Below, in pieces: positions 22,365 to 30,167 of a stretch of DNA of 64,000 nt (the first letter of the stretch is position 1; the number at the start of each line of letters is the position of its first letter). The stretch comes from an uncultured Flavonifractor sp. (GTDB lineage Bacteria > Bacillota > Clostridia > Oscillospirales > Oscillospiraceae): NCBI GenBank assembly GCA_947346365.1, contig CANAAV010000009.1, forward strand, positions 1 through 64,000, written 5' to 3'. The notes beneath the pieces were generated by a model. It ran no database searches and had not been told where the DNA came from. It saw only the letters and a program-made list of their open reading frames with translations. The translations under genes were made by a program, and so were the position numbers.

Positions 22365-23024
22365 ATGACACAGCAGGAGGCCCGTTGGTTTCTAAGCGTA
22401 GAGCTGCTGCTCTACGCCGCGTTTCTGGCCCTGGATCTCGCAGGGGTAGGAACCCTTTGGAGCAAAGGGCTGAAATATACCGCCATCCTCCTGTGTTTTT
22501 TCTTCGCCCTCAGCCGGGGCCGGAATGCGGATGGGCGGCTGACCGCCGCGGCCCTGGGCTTCACTCTAGCCGCCGATCTGTTCCTGTTGGTCCTGGAACG
22601 GGAATTCCTATTGGGCGTGTGCCTGTTCTGCGCGGTGCAGACGCTCTATCTGCTCCGCATCCTCCGCCTGCAAAAAACCGGTCCGGGCCGCAGCCTGCTG
22701 CCGCGGTGCCTGCTGGCTCTGGGGACCTGGGGCCTGCTGGGCAGCCTGGGCCTGCTGGAGCCCCTGACAGCGGCGGCGGCGTTCTACTTTTCACAGCTCA
22801 TCGCCAATGCTCTGCAAAGCGCCGCCCTGGGCCGGGCTTATGCTGGGTTTACTTTGGGGCTGTGGCTGTTTGTCTGCTGTGACATATGTGTAGGGCTGCA
22901 TAATCTGTCCGCTTTTCTTCCAGCGGTCTATAGCGGTGGAGTTTTTGCTTTCGCGGATATAGGAATGTGGCTGTTCTACCTGCCCTCACAGGTTCTAATC
23001 GCTCTATCGGCTGGAAAGGAATGA
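22365..23024 (+). CDS. YhhN/TMEM86-like integral membrane protein
   Basis: The 219-residue protein has about seven or eight hydrophobic helices and resembles the YhhN/TMEM86 family, some animal members of which are lysoplasmalogenases. The family's polar residues are hard to place by eye, so membership is probable rather than certain. An alternative ATG at 22344 lies almost on the transcription start. The next gene begins 6 bp downstream, with its RBS overlapping this gene's stop codon. Confidence 0.65.
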   Translation: MTQQEARWFLSVELLLYAAFLALDLAGVGTLWSKGLKYTAILLCFFFALSRGRNADGRLTAAALGFTLAADLFLLVLEREFLLGVCLFCAVQTLYLLRILRLQKTGPGRSLLPRCLLALGTWGLLGSLGLLEPLTAAAAFYFSQLIANALQSAALGRAYAGFTLGLWLFVCCDICVGLHNLSAFLPAVYSGGVFAFADIGMWLFYLPSQVLIALSAGKE

Positions 23025-23029
23025 TTCTC

Positions 23030-23689
23030 ATGCATCCCTCCAAGCTTGCCTCGGCGCTGTGCGCCCTGGCGCTGGCTCTGGCGGCGCTTGCCGGCTCCAT
23101 TGCCGCCCCCATCTTGATCCGCCCCTTTTACTACGCGCAGATTGACGCTCTGGATCTGCCCCGTCAAACCGGATGGTCCCACGAAACCATCCGGCAGGCC
23201 TATGACGAGGTTCTGGACTTCTGTGTGCTGGACCGGCCCTTCGGCACTGGCACTCTGGCCTGGTCGGAGTCCGGACGCAACCACTTTGCAGACGTACAGA
23301 AGCTCTTTTGGCTGGACTTTGCCGTGCTGGGGGCCGCCCTGGCCGCGGCGGTGGGCATGCTACTGCTGCGCAGGGCAAAGCGGTTTTCTTTCTACCGCTT
23401 TTGCGGCCTAGGGCCGGGATTCTGGGCGGGAAGCCTGGCGGCTGGGCTGGTGCTGCTCGTGGGCGGTCTGGCGGCGCTGGACTTTGACCGGGCCTTTGTC
23501 ATATTCCACGCCCTGTTTTTTCCCGGCAAGGACAACTGGATTTTCGACCCCGCCGCGGATCAGATCATTCTGATCATGCCGGAGGTATTCTTTCGTAACT
23601 GCGCCCTGCTCATCGGCGGGGTTTTGCTGCTGCTGTGCGCCGCGCTGGTGCTCAGCGGACTGCCCCTCCGCCGTTCTGGCTCTGTGTGA
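23030..23689 (+). CDS. DUF1461/TIGR01906 integral membrane protein
   Basis: The 219-residue protein has an N-terminal helix, a conserved extracellular loop with TGWSHETIRQAYDEVLDFC and SESGRNHFADVQKLFWLDF, then three further helices. That loop is typical of TIGR01906 proteins of Firmicutes, whose role is unknown. ATG 23030 is chosen because GGAAAGGA (23013-23020) is correctly spaced for it but abuts ATG 23021. It is the second gene of the operon. Confidence 0.82.
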   Translation: MHPSKLASALCALALALAALAGSIAAPILIRPFYYAQIDALDLPRQTGWSHETIRQAYDEVLDFCVLDRPFGTGTLAWSESGRNHFADVQKLFWLDFAVLGAALAAAVGMLLLRRAKRFSFYRFCGLGPGFWAGSLAAGLVLLVGGLAALDFDRAFVIFHALFFPGKDNWIFDPAADQIILIMPEVFFRNCALLIGGVLLLLCAALVLSGLPLRRSGSV

Positions 23690-23711
23690 CGCCTTTCCCG
23701 GCGCACCTTTC

Positions 23712-23747
23712 GGCGCCCGGACCATAAGATGGTCTGGGCGCCTTTCT
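23712..23747 (+). terminator. Rho-independent terminator of the YhhN/DUF1461 operon
   Basis: A 14-bp stem (23712-23725 with 23729-23742, one mismatch) with loop AAG is followed by TTTCTT. Confidence 0.75.
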
Positions 23748-23768
23748 TACGGCTCCCAGTGCCCGCGC

Positions 23769-23795
23769 ACCAAGCGCGGAGCGTGTCATAGAATG
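23769..23795 (+). promoter_or_regulatory. Sigma-K-like sporulation promoter
   Basis: AC at 23769-23770, a 16-bp spacer and CATAGAATG at 23787-23795 resemble the sigma-K pattern (AC, 16-17 bp, CATANNNTA), with the final A replaced by G. No sigma-A promoter is visible before the Cys-rich gene. Confidence 0.4.
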
Positions 23796-23848
23796 AAGCG
23801 GAGAGGTGTTCCATCCCTTTCCATACTACATTTGGGAGGTATTTCATT

Positions 23849-24694
23849 ATGCCTGATAAGGTTATGCCGGGCCCTGTGCAGGATACTGCCTGCATCCGTG
23901 AGGCCGTATGTATACACACAAGAAAAATTTTTGACTCCTGCCGGGATAAGGACTGCATCGAGGATCTGCGCTTCTATCCCACCCAGAGCTCCCAGGCGGC
24001 CATTGACCGGGCCCTGAGCATTAAGGCCGGAAAGGCTGAGCTGCTGTATGTGTACATCGACGTGGAGCCCATCGGCTTCAACCGGGGCTTCTATACGGTG
24101 GACGTGCGCTACTACTACCGGGTCACCGCCGACGCCTTTGTGGGCGCGGCCCGCCCGGTGGAAGTCTGCGGGCTGTGCGTCTTTGACAAGCGGGTCATCC
24201 TTTTCGGCGGCGAGGGCTCCGCCAAGGTGTTCTCCTCTGAGGCCGTCTTTGACGGTCCCGACGAGCAGGCCCTGCGCAGCAGCAGCATGCCCACCGCCGT
24301 GGTGGAGGCGGTGGACCCCATCGCGCTGAACATGAAGCTGGTAGACATGTGCGACTGCCGCCCCTGCTGCGACTGCGACCTGTGCGAGATCCCCCCCTGT
24401 ATCTGCGGCTGCTTCAACAGCGACCTGTGCTTCAGCGGCGAGGGCAAGCGCATTTATGTCACCTTGGGCCAGTTCTCCATTATCCGCATGGAACGGGACT
24501 CCCAGCTGCTGATCCCCGCCTACGACTACTGCATCCCGGAAAAAGAGTGTTCCTGCGGCGGCGGCTGCACGGATGAGGACCCCTGCGAGATCTTCCGCCA
24601 TGTGAAGTTCCCTGTAGAGGAATTTTTCCCCGCCAACTCTGGTTCCTCTGGCAGCGAGGGCTGCTGCCGGGATTTTAAAGGCTGCTGCGGTTAA
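23849..24694 (+). CDS. Cys-rich conserved clostridial protein, possible spore-surface protein
   Basis: The 281-residue soluble protein begins with CIREAVCIHTRKIFDSCRDK and CIEDLRFYPT, continues with a beta-rich domain (VEPIGFNRGFYTVDVRYYYR), and has a striking cluster of about a dozen cysteines near residues 165-195 (CDCRPCCDCDLCEIPPCICG) plus a Cys-rich tail. I recognise it only as a family conserved in spore-forming clostridia, without assigned function. The sigma-K-like promoter and potential for disulfide or metal crosslinking suggest the spore surface; this is inference. RBS GGGAGG precedes ATG 23849. A terminator follows. Confidence 0.75.
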   Translation: MPDKVMPGPVQDTACIREAVCIHTRKIFDSCRDKDCIEDLRFYPTQSSQAAIDRALSIKAGKAELLYVYIDVEPIGFNRGFYTVDVRYYYRVTADAFVGAARPVEVCGLCVFDKRVILFGGEGSAKVFSSEAVFDGPDEQALRSSSMPTAVVEAVDPIALNMKLVDMCDCRPCCDCDLCEIPPCICGCFNSDLCFSGEGKRIYVTLGQFSIIRMERDSQLLIPAYDYCIPEKECSCGGGCTDEDPCEIFRHVKFPVEEFFPANSGSSGSEGCCRDFKGCCG

Positions 24695-24728
24695 CCCCGG
24701 TCGCGCGCGCTGGCACAAGGGATAAAAA

Positions 24729-24766
24729 GCAGGCCCCGGCTCTTGCCGGGGCCTGCCTTGTTTTTT
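24729..24766 (+). terminator. Terminator of the Cys-rich gene
   Basis: A 12-bp stem GCAGGCCCCGGC (24729-24740 with 24745-24756) is followed by a T-rich tract with six consecutive T. The tract also contains the -35 of the next promoter. Confidence 0.85.
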
Positions 24767-24786
24767 CCGCATACCTGTGGTATACT
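24758..24786 (+). promoter_or_regulatory. Promoter of the ADVGPKP membrane protein gene
   Basis: TTGTTT (24758-24763), 17-bp spacer, TATACT (24781-24786), overlapping the T-tract of the preceding terminator. Confidence 0.55.
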
Positions 24787-24840
24787 GTGCTGTGAGTTTA
24801 CCTTGGGAGAGAGGAGTACTTGACGGGAAAGGAGATTGAT

Positions 24841-25713
24841 ATGAAAAGAGCATTCCGCTTTGCCGCCCGCTGCCTTTTGCTGCTTTTGTTGGGCGCGGCG
24901 CTTCTGGCCCCCGCCGCCCAGGCCGACGTGGGGCCAAAGCCGTCCGTATCCATCCGTGTCGTCAATGCCCCGGCGGGGGAGCTCTATCTGGACCTGCTGA
25001 CCCAGGGAGCACCCAGCACCCACCCCTACCCCAATTCGGATGCACAGCGCTGCGACCCGGCCGCTTTGGACCGGCTCCGCGCCCTGGAGGGAGAGGGCTG
25101 GGTACTGGCTTATACCACCGGGGTGGAGAACCGCCCTCCCGTCTTTGGCAGTGTAATTCCCGATGAGGGCGGCATTTGGCGTTTCTCATACGTCGGCCTT
25201 CCGGATACCTTCCGGATCGCCGCCGCTACCAGGGATGAAGCTCAGGTTGCGGAAACATCTTATACCCGCCGTTTTACTGATAATATTGTATACGATTGGC
25301 AATCAAATTCCGTCCGGCCTGCCACTCCATACCCCCTATATTTTACCATACAGTTGTTGTCTACCCTCATTCCGACGCTGCTGATCGAGGGAGTGGTGCT
25401 GTGGCTGTTCGGTTTCCGGGAAAAGCGCTCCTGGACGGTATTTTTGGCTGTGAATGTGCTGACGCAGGCAGGACTGCATCTTGTCTGCGGTTCTCTCCTG
25501 TTGACCTCAGGTTCACATCCCCTGTTCTATATCCTGACCCTTATTTTCCCCGAGCTGATCATCTGGATTGCGGAGGCCGCCGTTTTTGCGCTGCTGATCC
25601 GCGAATACGCGCCCCGGCGCCGGTGCGGCGCGGCCCTGTGCGCCAATCTCGCCAGTTATGCGCTGGGATATTTCCCCCTGCATCTGCTGCTGCCCCTGCT
25701 GGAACGGCTGTGA
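24841..25713 (+). CDS. Secreted/membrane protein of unknown function
   Basis: The 290-residue protein has a signal peptide ending near AAQA-DVGPKPS (about residue 24). An extracellular domain of about 130 residues follows, then four or so hydrophobic helices near the C-terminus (LYFTIQLLSTLIPTLLIEGV onward). The ADVGPKPS start of the mature part recurs in clostridial proteins annotated only as hypothetical. ATG 24841 follows GGAAAGGAG. It is monocistronic between two terminators. I do not recognise a catalytic motif. Confidence 0.7.
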   Translation: MKRAFRFAARCLLLLLLGAALLAPAAQADVGPKPSVSIRVVNAPAGELYLDLLTQGAPSTHPYPNSDAQRCDPAALDRLRALEGEGWVLAYTTGVENRPPVFGSVIPDEGGIWRFSYVGLPDTFRIAAATRDEAQVAETSYTRRFTDNIVYDWQSNSVRPATPYPLYFTIQLLSTLIPTLLIEGVVLWLFGFREKRSWTVFLAVNVLTQAGLHLVCGSLLLTSGSHPLFYILTLIFPELIIWIAEAAVFALLIREYAPRRRCGAALCANLASYALGYFPLHLLLPLLERL

Positions 25714-25780
25714 CAAGTTCCGCTCATAATCTTCTATCATAAAAATACAATAAGTAAACGCGCCTTGGCGCAGCAAAAAT

Positions 25781-25838
25781 AACCGGCGCCCGAAAGGCGC
25801 CGGTTAAGCTGTTGAAAAAGCGGCTTCCCCGCTTTTTC
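25781..25838. terminator. Tandem hairpins between convergent genes
   Basis: Two perfect 10-bp stems: 25781-25790 with 25796-25805, and 25814-25823 with 25829-25838. The second ends GCTTTTTC on both strands, giving a T-run for either direction, so the pair probably ends nrdR and the preceding plus-strand gene. Confidence 0.7.
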
Positions 25839-25891
25839 CAATCAATTGCGGGACCCGCGGCACGGAGGGGGCGGCATGCGCGGCAAAGAGG

Positions 25892-26350
25892 TTATCCCTT
25901 TTCCTCCAGCAGCTTGGTCAGCTCCGACATAAAAGTACCAATGTCTTTAAACTGCCGGTAAACAGAGGCAAAGCGCACATACGCCACTTCGTCCACGCCC
26001 CGCAGCCTGTCCATCACCAGCTCCCCCACCTTTGTGGAGGGGATCTCCCGGTCTATCTCGTTTTGGAGGCTCTGCTCAATTTCGTTGGCAATATTCTCCA
26101 ACGCAGCCAAAGTCACCGGCCGTTTTTCACAGGCCCGAAGCATCCCGTTCAGCAGCTTTCCCCTGTCAAAGGCCTGCCGACTGCCGTCTCTCTTGACGAC
26201 CACCAGGGGCAGGCTTTCCACGGTCTCATAGGTTGTAAACCGCCTGTGGCACTCTAGGCACTCCCTGCGGCGGCGAATGCTGGCGCCCTCGTCCGAGGGG
26301 CGAGAATCGACCACTTTGCTCTCCAAATGGGCGCAGTAAGGGCATTTCAT
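25892..26350 (-). CDS. nrdR: Ribonucleotide reductase regulator NrdR
   Basis: The 152-residue repressor of ribonucleotide reductase genes has the zinc ribbon CPYC...CLEC at residues 3-34 and an ATP-cone domain ([17 protein letters not shown] onward) that senses dATP/ATP. Length is typical (about 150). It starts at ATG 26350 behind GGAGG, with TATACT upstream on the minus strand. No nrd gene lies within the window, so its targets are elsewhere. Confidence 0.96.
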   Translation of the reverse strand: MKCPYCAHLESKVVDSRPSDEGASIRRRRECLECHRRFTTYETVESLPLVVVKRDGSRQAFDRGKLLNGMLRACEKRPVTLAALENIANEIEQSLQNEIDREIPSTKVGELVMDRLRGVDEVAYVRFASVYRQFKDIGTFMSELTKLLEEKG

Positions 26351-26734
26351 GACCCGTTCACCTCCTGAACTATCGATTTTTTAGTATACCATATATTTCT
26401 TTCGCTGGGTATCCCCTTTTTCAATTTTTGCGTCATTTTCCCTGCTGCTGGCCGCTCTTATGCCGTTTTACAGAGAAATTACAAAATAAGCAGAAGATTT
26501 AATCTCTTTGTAACATCTTTAGCTTTTTCCCTTAACATTCTTTGGGTATCATAATTTCTGCAAGAGACAGTTTCTTTTCATTTCATTGTATCCTCTTTCC
26601 TTAGAACAAACCGGACGTCAGGAGCAGGCGTCCGGTTTGTTCTGTGTTCCGCCGCCTCTTCTGACTTGACAGGCGGCGGCTGATATTGTACCATGCCATT
26701 GACCGAATTTTTATTTGCGGGAGGAGTCTGCACT
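26351..26734. other. AT-rich intergenic region with a 15-bp hairpin
   Basis: This 384-bp gap is more AT-rich than its surroundings. It holds the nrdR promoter region, a run of about 150 bp without recognised features, a perfect 15-bp hairpin AGAACAAACCGGACG (26604-26618 with 26629-26643, approximately) and the promoter of the next gene. A small RNA ending at the hairpin is possible but unsupported. Confidence 0.45.
26666..26694 (+). promoter_or_regulatory. Promoter of the Cys-rich small-domain gene
   Basis: TTGACA (26666-26671), 17-bp spacer, TACCAT (26689-26694). Confidence 0.55.
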
Positions 26735-27061
26735 ATGAGCGATCACACATCTGAAGCGCCCTATTGGCAGGGCAAAGGCTATTCCTTCTTTTGCAACAAG
26801 GCCTGTGAGTACTACCCCTGCCACATCCTGCCGGAGGGAAGCGACTTTAACTGCCTGTTCTGCTATTGTCCCCTGTACGCGTTGGGCCGGGACTGCGGCG
26901 GAAACTTTCAATACACCGAAAGCGGTGTAAAAGACTGTTCCGCCTGCCTAATCCCCCACAAGCGGGAGAATTACGGCTATATTACCGAGCGTTTTCAGCA
27001 GCTGACGCAGGTCATGCGCCAGCTGGAGTCGCGCGGAGGCGGCCAGGCCGGGCAGCAGTGA
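26735..27061 (+). CDS. Cysteine-rich small-domain protein
   Basis: The 108-residue protein matches the Cys-rich small domain family: FFCNKACEYYPCH, NCLFCYCPLY, a GxxC and a final CSACLIPH give eight or nine cysteines, suggesting a metal or Fe-S cluster. The family is common in anaerobes and its role is not established. ATG 26735 is preferred over a longer reading because GGGAGGAG lies about 9 nt upstream. It is monocistronic. Confidence 0.85.
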   Translation: MSDHTSEAPYWQGKGYSFFCNKACEYYPCHILPEGSDFNCLFCYCPLYALGRDCGGNFQYTESGVKDCSACLIPHKRENYGYITERFQQLTQVMRQLESRGGGQAGQQ

Positions 27062-27117
27062 GCAGGCCAGCCTCTAAAAGCGGACAGCGCCCGTTTTCAG
27101 GGGCTGGCCACGCATCC

Positions 27118-27669
27118 TTATGAGACGGTATAGCTCCCCCGGACCATGAGGGTAGCCGCCGTGCTGGCGCGCACGCCGCGGCCCTCGATTGTCGCCAAGT
27201 AGAGGTGGTTTTCCACCAGCGCCCCGCCGCTGGCCAGGGTGGTTCCGGCGGTCATATCCACCAGCCCGGGGGCGGAGGAGGCCACACAGACCGCCGTACC
27301 CGAGCGCAGGAGAAATTCGCACGCGGCGGCACCGGTCACAGTCTGCCCGGCCTGGAGCGTAACCACCCGGTAGGCCCCGGCGGAGGTCCCCTCCCCGCCG
27401 CTCCCGCCGGGGAGCCTGTCCCCTCCCGCGCCGAGATAGCGCTCTACCTCAGCGGTGAGCTGGCTGCGCAGGCTCTGCTCCCGCTGAGCCAGCTTGGCGT
27501 CTACCTGGGTCAGGATATTGGGAATAACCACCTGCTCCACATAGCTCTTTGTCACCAGGGGGTCGGCCTGCGTACCCTGCTGGCCCGCCGCCAAAGCCAC
27601 GCCTGCCAGGGAAATACAGACCAAAGCCGCCGCCGCCAGGCGGGCGGGCCAATTACAGCGCTGTTTCAT
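27118..27669 (-). CDS. Secreted protein of unknown function, paralog A
   Basis: The 183-residue protein has a signal peptide (about 10-28), then GTQADPLVTKSYVEQVVIP, a coiled-coil-like stretch (about 45-70), and a C-terminal domain with LQAGQTVTGAAACEFLLRSG, GLVDMTAGTTL and HLYLATIEGRG. The C-terminal motifs are conserved in Oscillospiraceae secreted proteins of unknown role. The N-terminal ADPL motif recurs in the partial gene at 63826. ATG 27669 has GGAGG 8 nt upstream. It lies 61 bp after mazF on the same strand. Confidence 0.72.
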   Translation of the reverse strand: MKQRCNWPARLAAAALVCISLAGVALAAGQQGTQADPLVTKSYVEQVVIPNILTQVDAKLAQREQSLRSQLTAEVERYLGAGGDRLPGGSGGEGTSAGAYRVVTLQAGQTVTGAAACEFLLRSGTAVCVASSAPGLVDMTAGTTLASGGALVENHLYLATIEGRGVRASTAATLMVRGSYTVS

Positions 27670-27730
27670 ATGTATATCCTCCGTTCGAGGGCGGGGCCGC
27701 CGCGGGCCCCGCCCTGATAGTATGGTATGG

Positions 27731-28096
27731 TCAGACCATGGTGTCCGTATGCAGGCCGAAGCTGACTGCAATGGCATTATCCACCCGCTGCATCTGTACC
27801 TCGTCCAGCCGTCCCATGTGTTCTCTCAACCGCCGTTTGTCCAGGGTCCTGATCTGTTCCAGCAGGACCACCGAGTCCTTGGGCAAGCCATAGGTCTTGG
27901 CTGAGAGCTCGATGTGGGTGGGCAGACGGGCCTTGCCGGTCTGGGACGTGATGGCGGCGGCGATTACAGTGGGGCTGTGGCGGTTTCCGGTGTCGTTCTG
28001 CACGATAAGCACCGGGCGCACGCCCCCCTGCTCACTGCCCACTACAGGGCTCAGGTCGGCGTAAAAAATATCTCCACGTTTGACGCTGTTGTCCAC
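27731..28096 (-). CDS. MazF/PemK-type endoribonuclease toxin (NdoA)
   Basis: The 121-residue toxin resembles Bacillus EndoA/MazF, which cuts mRNA at short specific sequences. The family start [31 protein letters not shown], the [11 protein letters not shown] strand and [10 protein letters not shown] are all present. Unlike classical loci, no antitoxin ORF fits in the 172 bp between it and alr, nor directly downstream. The alr neighbourhood is conserved in Firmicutes for this toxin. Either the antitoxin is elsewhere or this MazF is regulated differently. Confidence 0.93.
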   Translation of the reverse strand: MDNSVKRGDIFYADLSPVVGSEQGGVRPVLIVQNDTGNRHSPTVIAAAITSQTGKARLPTHIELSAKTYGLPKDSVVLLEQIRTLDKRRLREHMGRLDEVQMQRVDNAIAVSFGLHTDTMV

Positions 28097-28268
28097 AAAA
28101 GCTCACACTCCGCCGGAAAATAGTCACCTGCGTCACACGGGCAGACACCTATGTAACGCGGTCACTATGATTCTCCCACGGGGCGGCGGGAATTATACAC
28201 GCCTGTGTAAAAAAACGGCAGGCGCGGCTTTGCCGCCGCCGGCCCGGACGCTTCCTCCCCGGACCAGT
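28097..28268. other. alr-mazF gap without an antitoxin gene
   Basis: On the minus strand this gap contains a GC-rich hairpin followed by seven T, a likely alr terminator, and a TATAAT without a convincing -35. No ribbon-helix-helix ORF with an RBS is visible in any frame. Confidence 0.5.
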
Positions 28269-29417
28269 TTATGCCGGAGGATGGCCCGCTGTGCCCGAAC
28301 GAATCATCCGGGGCACGCGGGGGGAAACACGGCACAAAAGCTCATACTGGATGGTATCCGCCTGCCCGGCGGCCTGTTCAACCGGCAGATGCTCTCCAAA
28401 AATCTCCGCCACATCGCCGGGGCGGACCTTGAGACCGGTGACGTCCGCCATGCACATATCCATGCACACCCGCCCCACGATAGGGCGGCGCTCTCCTCCG
28501 ATATAGACGCTCCCCCGGTTAGACAGCAGGCGGGGCAGCCCGTCGGCATACCCCGCGGGCAGCACCGCCAGGGTGCGCTCTCCCTCCAGGCGCGCCGTGC
28601 AGCCATAACTGACGCAGGCGCCGTCGGGGAGCGTGCGCACGGCGGCCACCCGGGTATAAAGCCGCATCACCGCTTCCAGGCCAGGGCCGTCCAGCCCCTG
28701 GCAGCAGGGATCCGGGTAGTGCCCGTACAGCGCGACGCCGGGGCGGACCATGTCCAGATGCGTACAGGGAAAGCGCAGCACCGCGGCGCTGTTGGCACAG
28801 TGGCGAATGGGAAACGCCACGCCACGCCCCTCCAGTTCCTTCAATAGGTCCAAGAACCGGGTGAACTGTGCCATGGTGTATTCCTCGCTGCCGTCTGCGT
28901 CGGCAAAGTGGGTGAAAATTCCCTCCGCTTCCAGGCCGGGCAGGGCGGCGGCCGCGGCAATCTCCCGCGCCGTCTGCGTCAGGTGAGCCTCATCACATAA
29001 AAAACCCAGCCGGGACATGCCGGTATCCGCCTTTATGTGGACCTTCAGCCTTCCTCGCCCGTCCACCGCGGCGGAGAGGGCGCGGGCGCCCTCCCAATCC
29101 CCCACAGTCTGCGTAACGTCCAGGGCAAGCAGATCCTGGGCGCACCCCGGGGACGTAGCCCCCAAAATCAAAATGGGAAGTCCGATCCCCCCCTGCCGCA
29201 GCTCCGCCGCCTCCTCCAGGCAGGCCACCGCCAGATAATCCGCCCCCAGCTCTTCCAGTGCGCGGGCACACGGCAGCGCTCCGTGCCCGTAGGCATTTGC
29301 CTTCACAACCCCCAGGAAACGGCAGCCGTGGGGAAGCAGCGCGCGCAGCGCGCGGTAATTGTGCTCCAAGCTGGGCAGGTCGATCTCTGCCCAAGTGCGT
29401 CTGTTCCAACGTGCCAT
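28269..29417 (-). CDS. alr: Alanine racemase
   Basis: The 382-residue PLP enzyme interconverts L- and D-alanine for peptidoglycan. The PLP lysine lies in VVKANAYGHGA (about K36), and the catalytic tyrosine in VSYGCTARL with RVCMDMCMADVT near the C-terminal domain. ATG 29417 follows AAGGAG at 8 nt; a TTG two codons earlier is too close to that RBS. The C-terminus is Pro-Ala rich and slightly longer than usual. MazF follows on the same strand. Confidence 0.95.
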   Translation of the reverse strand: MARWNRRTWAEIDLPSLEHNYRALRALLPHGCRFLGVVKANAYGHGALPCARALEELGADYLAVACLEEAAELRQGGIGLPILILGATSPGCAQDLLALDVTQTVGDWEGARALSAAVDGRGRLKVHIKADTGMSRLGFLCDEAHLTQTAREIAAAAALPGLEAEGIFTHFADADGSEEYTMAQFTRFLDLLKELEGRGVAFPIRHCANSAAVLRFPCTHLDMVRPGVALYGHYPDPCCQGLDGPGLEAVMRLYTRVAAVRTLPDGACVSYGCTARLEGERTLAVLPAGYADGLPRLLSNRGSVYIGGERRPIVGRVCMDMCMADVTGLKVRPGDVAEIFGEHLPVEQAAGQADTIQYELLCRVSPRVPRMIRSGTAGHPPA

Positions 29418-29637
29418 AGGCAACGCTCCTTACCAGCAGGTGATGCCTTATTATACTACGCTCCGGGCGTGCCCACAACCCCCAGGGCAGTATTTCCGCC
29501 GGGTCTTTTTACTTCCGCAGACTTTTCAGCGGATTTTAATCCAACGTTCATAAAAAATGAAAGACAACTTCGTCTTTATATGCGTATAATAGCATCAGAA
29601 AGCAGGACACACATCAAATCTGTAAAGGAGAATTATC

Positions 29638-30036
29638 ATGTGGGAAGATTTGGGTAAAACTTTGGTCAATGTGGCTTACGCCGGCGTAGGCGCGGCGGTG
29701 CTGGCCGCTGAACAGGCCGGCAAGCTGGGGCATGTGCTGGTAAAGCGCGGGGAAGAGGCTGTGGACCAGGCGGGCCGGTACGGCGAGGAGCTCCACCAGA
29801 AAGTCCAGGAGGACATTCAGCGCCGCCGGGATGTGGCTATGGATGAAAAGCTCTCCGCTTTAAACGCCCAGCAGCGGGAGGACCTGCGCCGCCGGCTGGA
29901 CGAGCTGGATGAGATTGAGCGCCAGGCCGCCGAGATGGCTGCCAAAGAAGCGCAAGAGGGTGGACAGCCCGACGGCGCGGAGATCACTGAGATCCACGGC
30001 GGACCTCAGGACAAAGACGGCGGCAGTCCGGATTAA
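29638..30036 (+). CDS. Small coiled-coil protein of unknown function
   Basis: The 132-residue protein has an amphipathic/hydrophobic N-terminus (VNVAYAGVGAAVLAAEQAGKLG), then a long charged helix with heptad-like spacing (about 45-100) and a polar tail. It resembles phasin-like or envelope-stress small proteins only in general character; I do not recognise a family. AAAGGAG precedes ATG 29638, TATAAT lies at 29585-29590 with AAGACA 18 bp upstream, and a strong terminator follows, so it is a real single-gene unit. Confidence 0.7.
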   Translation: MWEDLGKTLVNVAYAGVGAAVLAAEQAGKLGHVLVKRGEEAVDQAGRYGEELHQKVQEDIQRRRDVAMDEKLSALNAQQREDLRRRLDELDEIERQAAEMAAKEAQEGGQPDGAEITEIHGGPQDKDGGSPD

Positions 30037-30071
30037 GCCTTTTTAAGCGAGAGCCGGGGCGGCATGGAAGA

Positions 30072-30106
30072 AAAAGGGGCGGAGCACTGTGCTCCGCCCC
30101 TTTTTT
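30072..30106 (+). terminator. Rho-independent terminator
   Basis: The stem GGGGCGGAGCAC (30076-30087 with 30089-30100) is followed by six T, ending the small coiled-coil gene. Confidence 0.88.
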
Positions 30107-30167
30107 GACAGTCAGTTTTTTGTAGCATTATCCCCGCTGTTTACCATGAACGGCGTCGTTTTAATGA

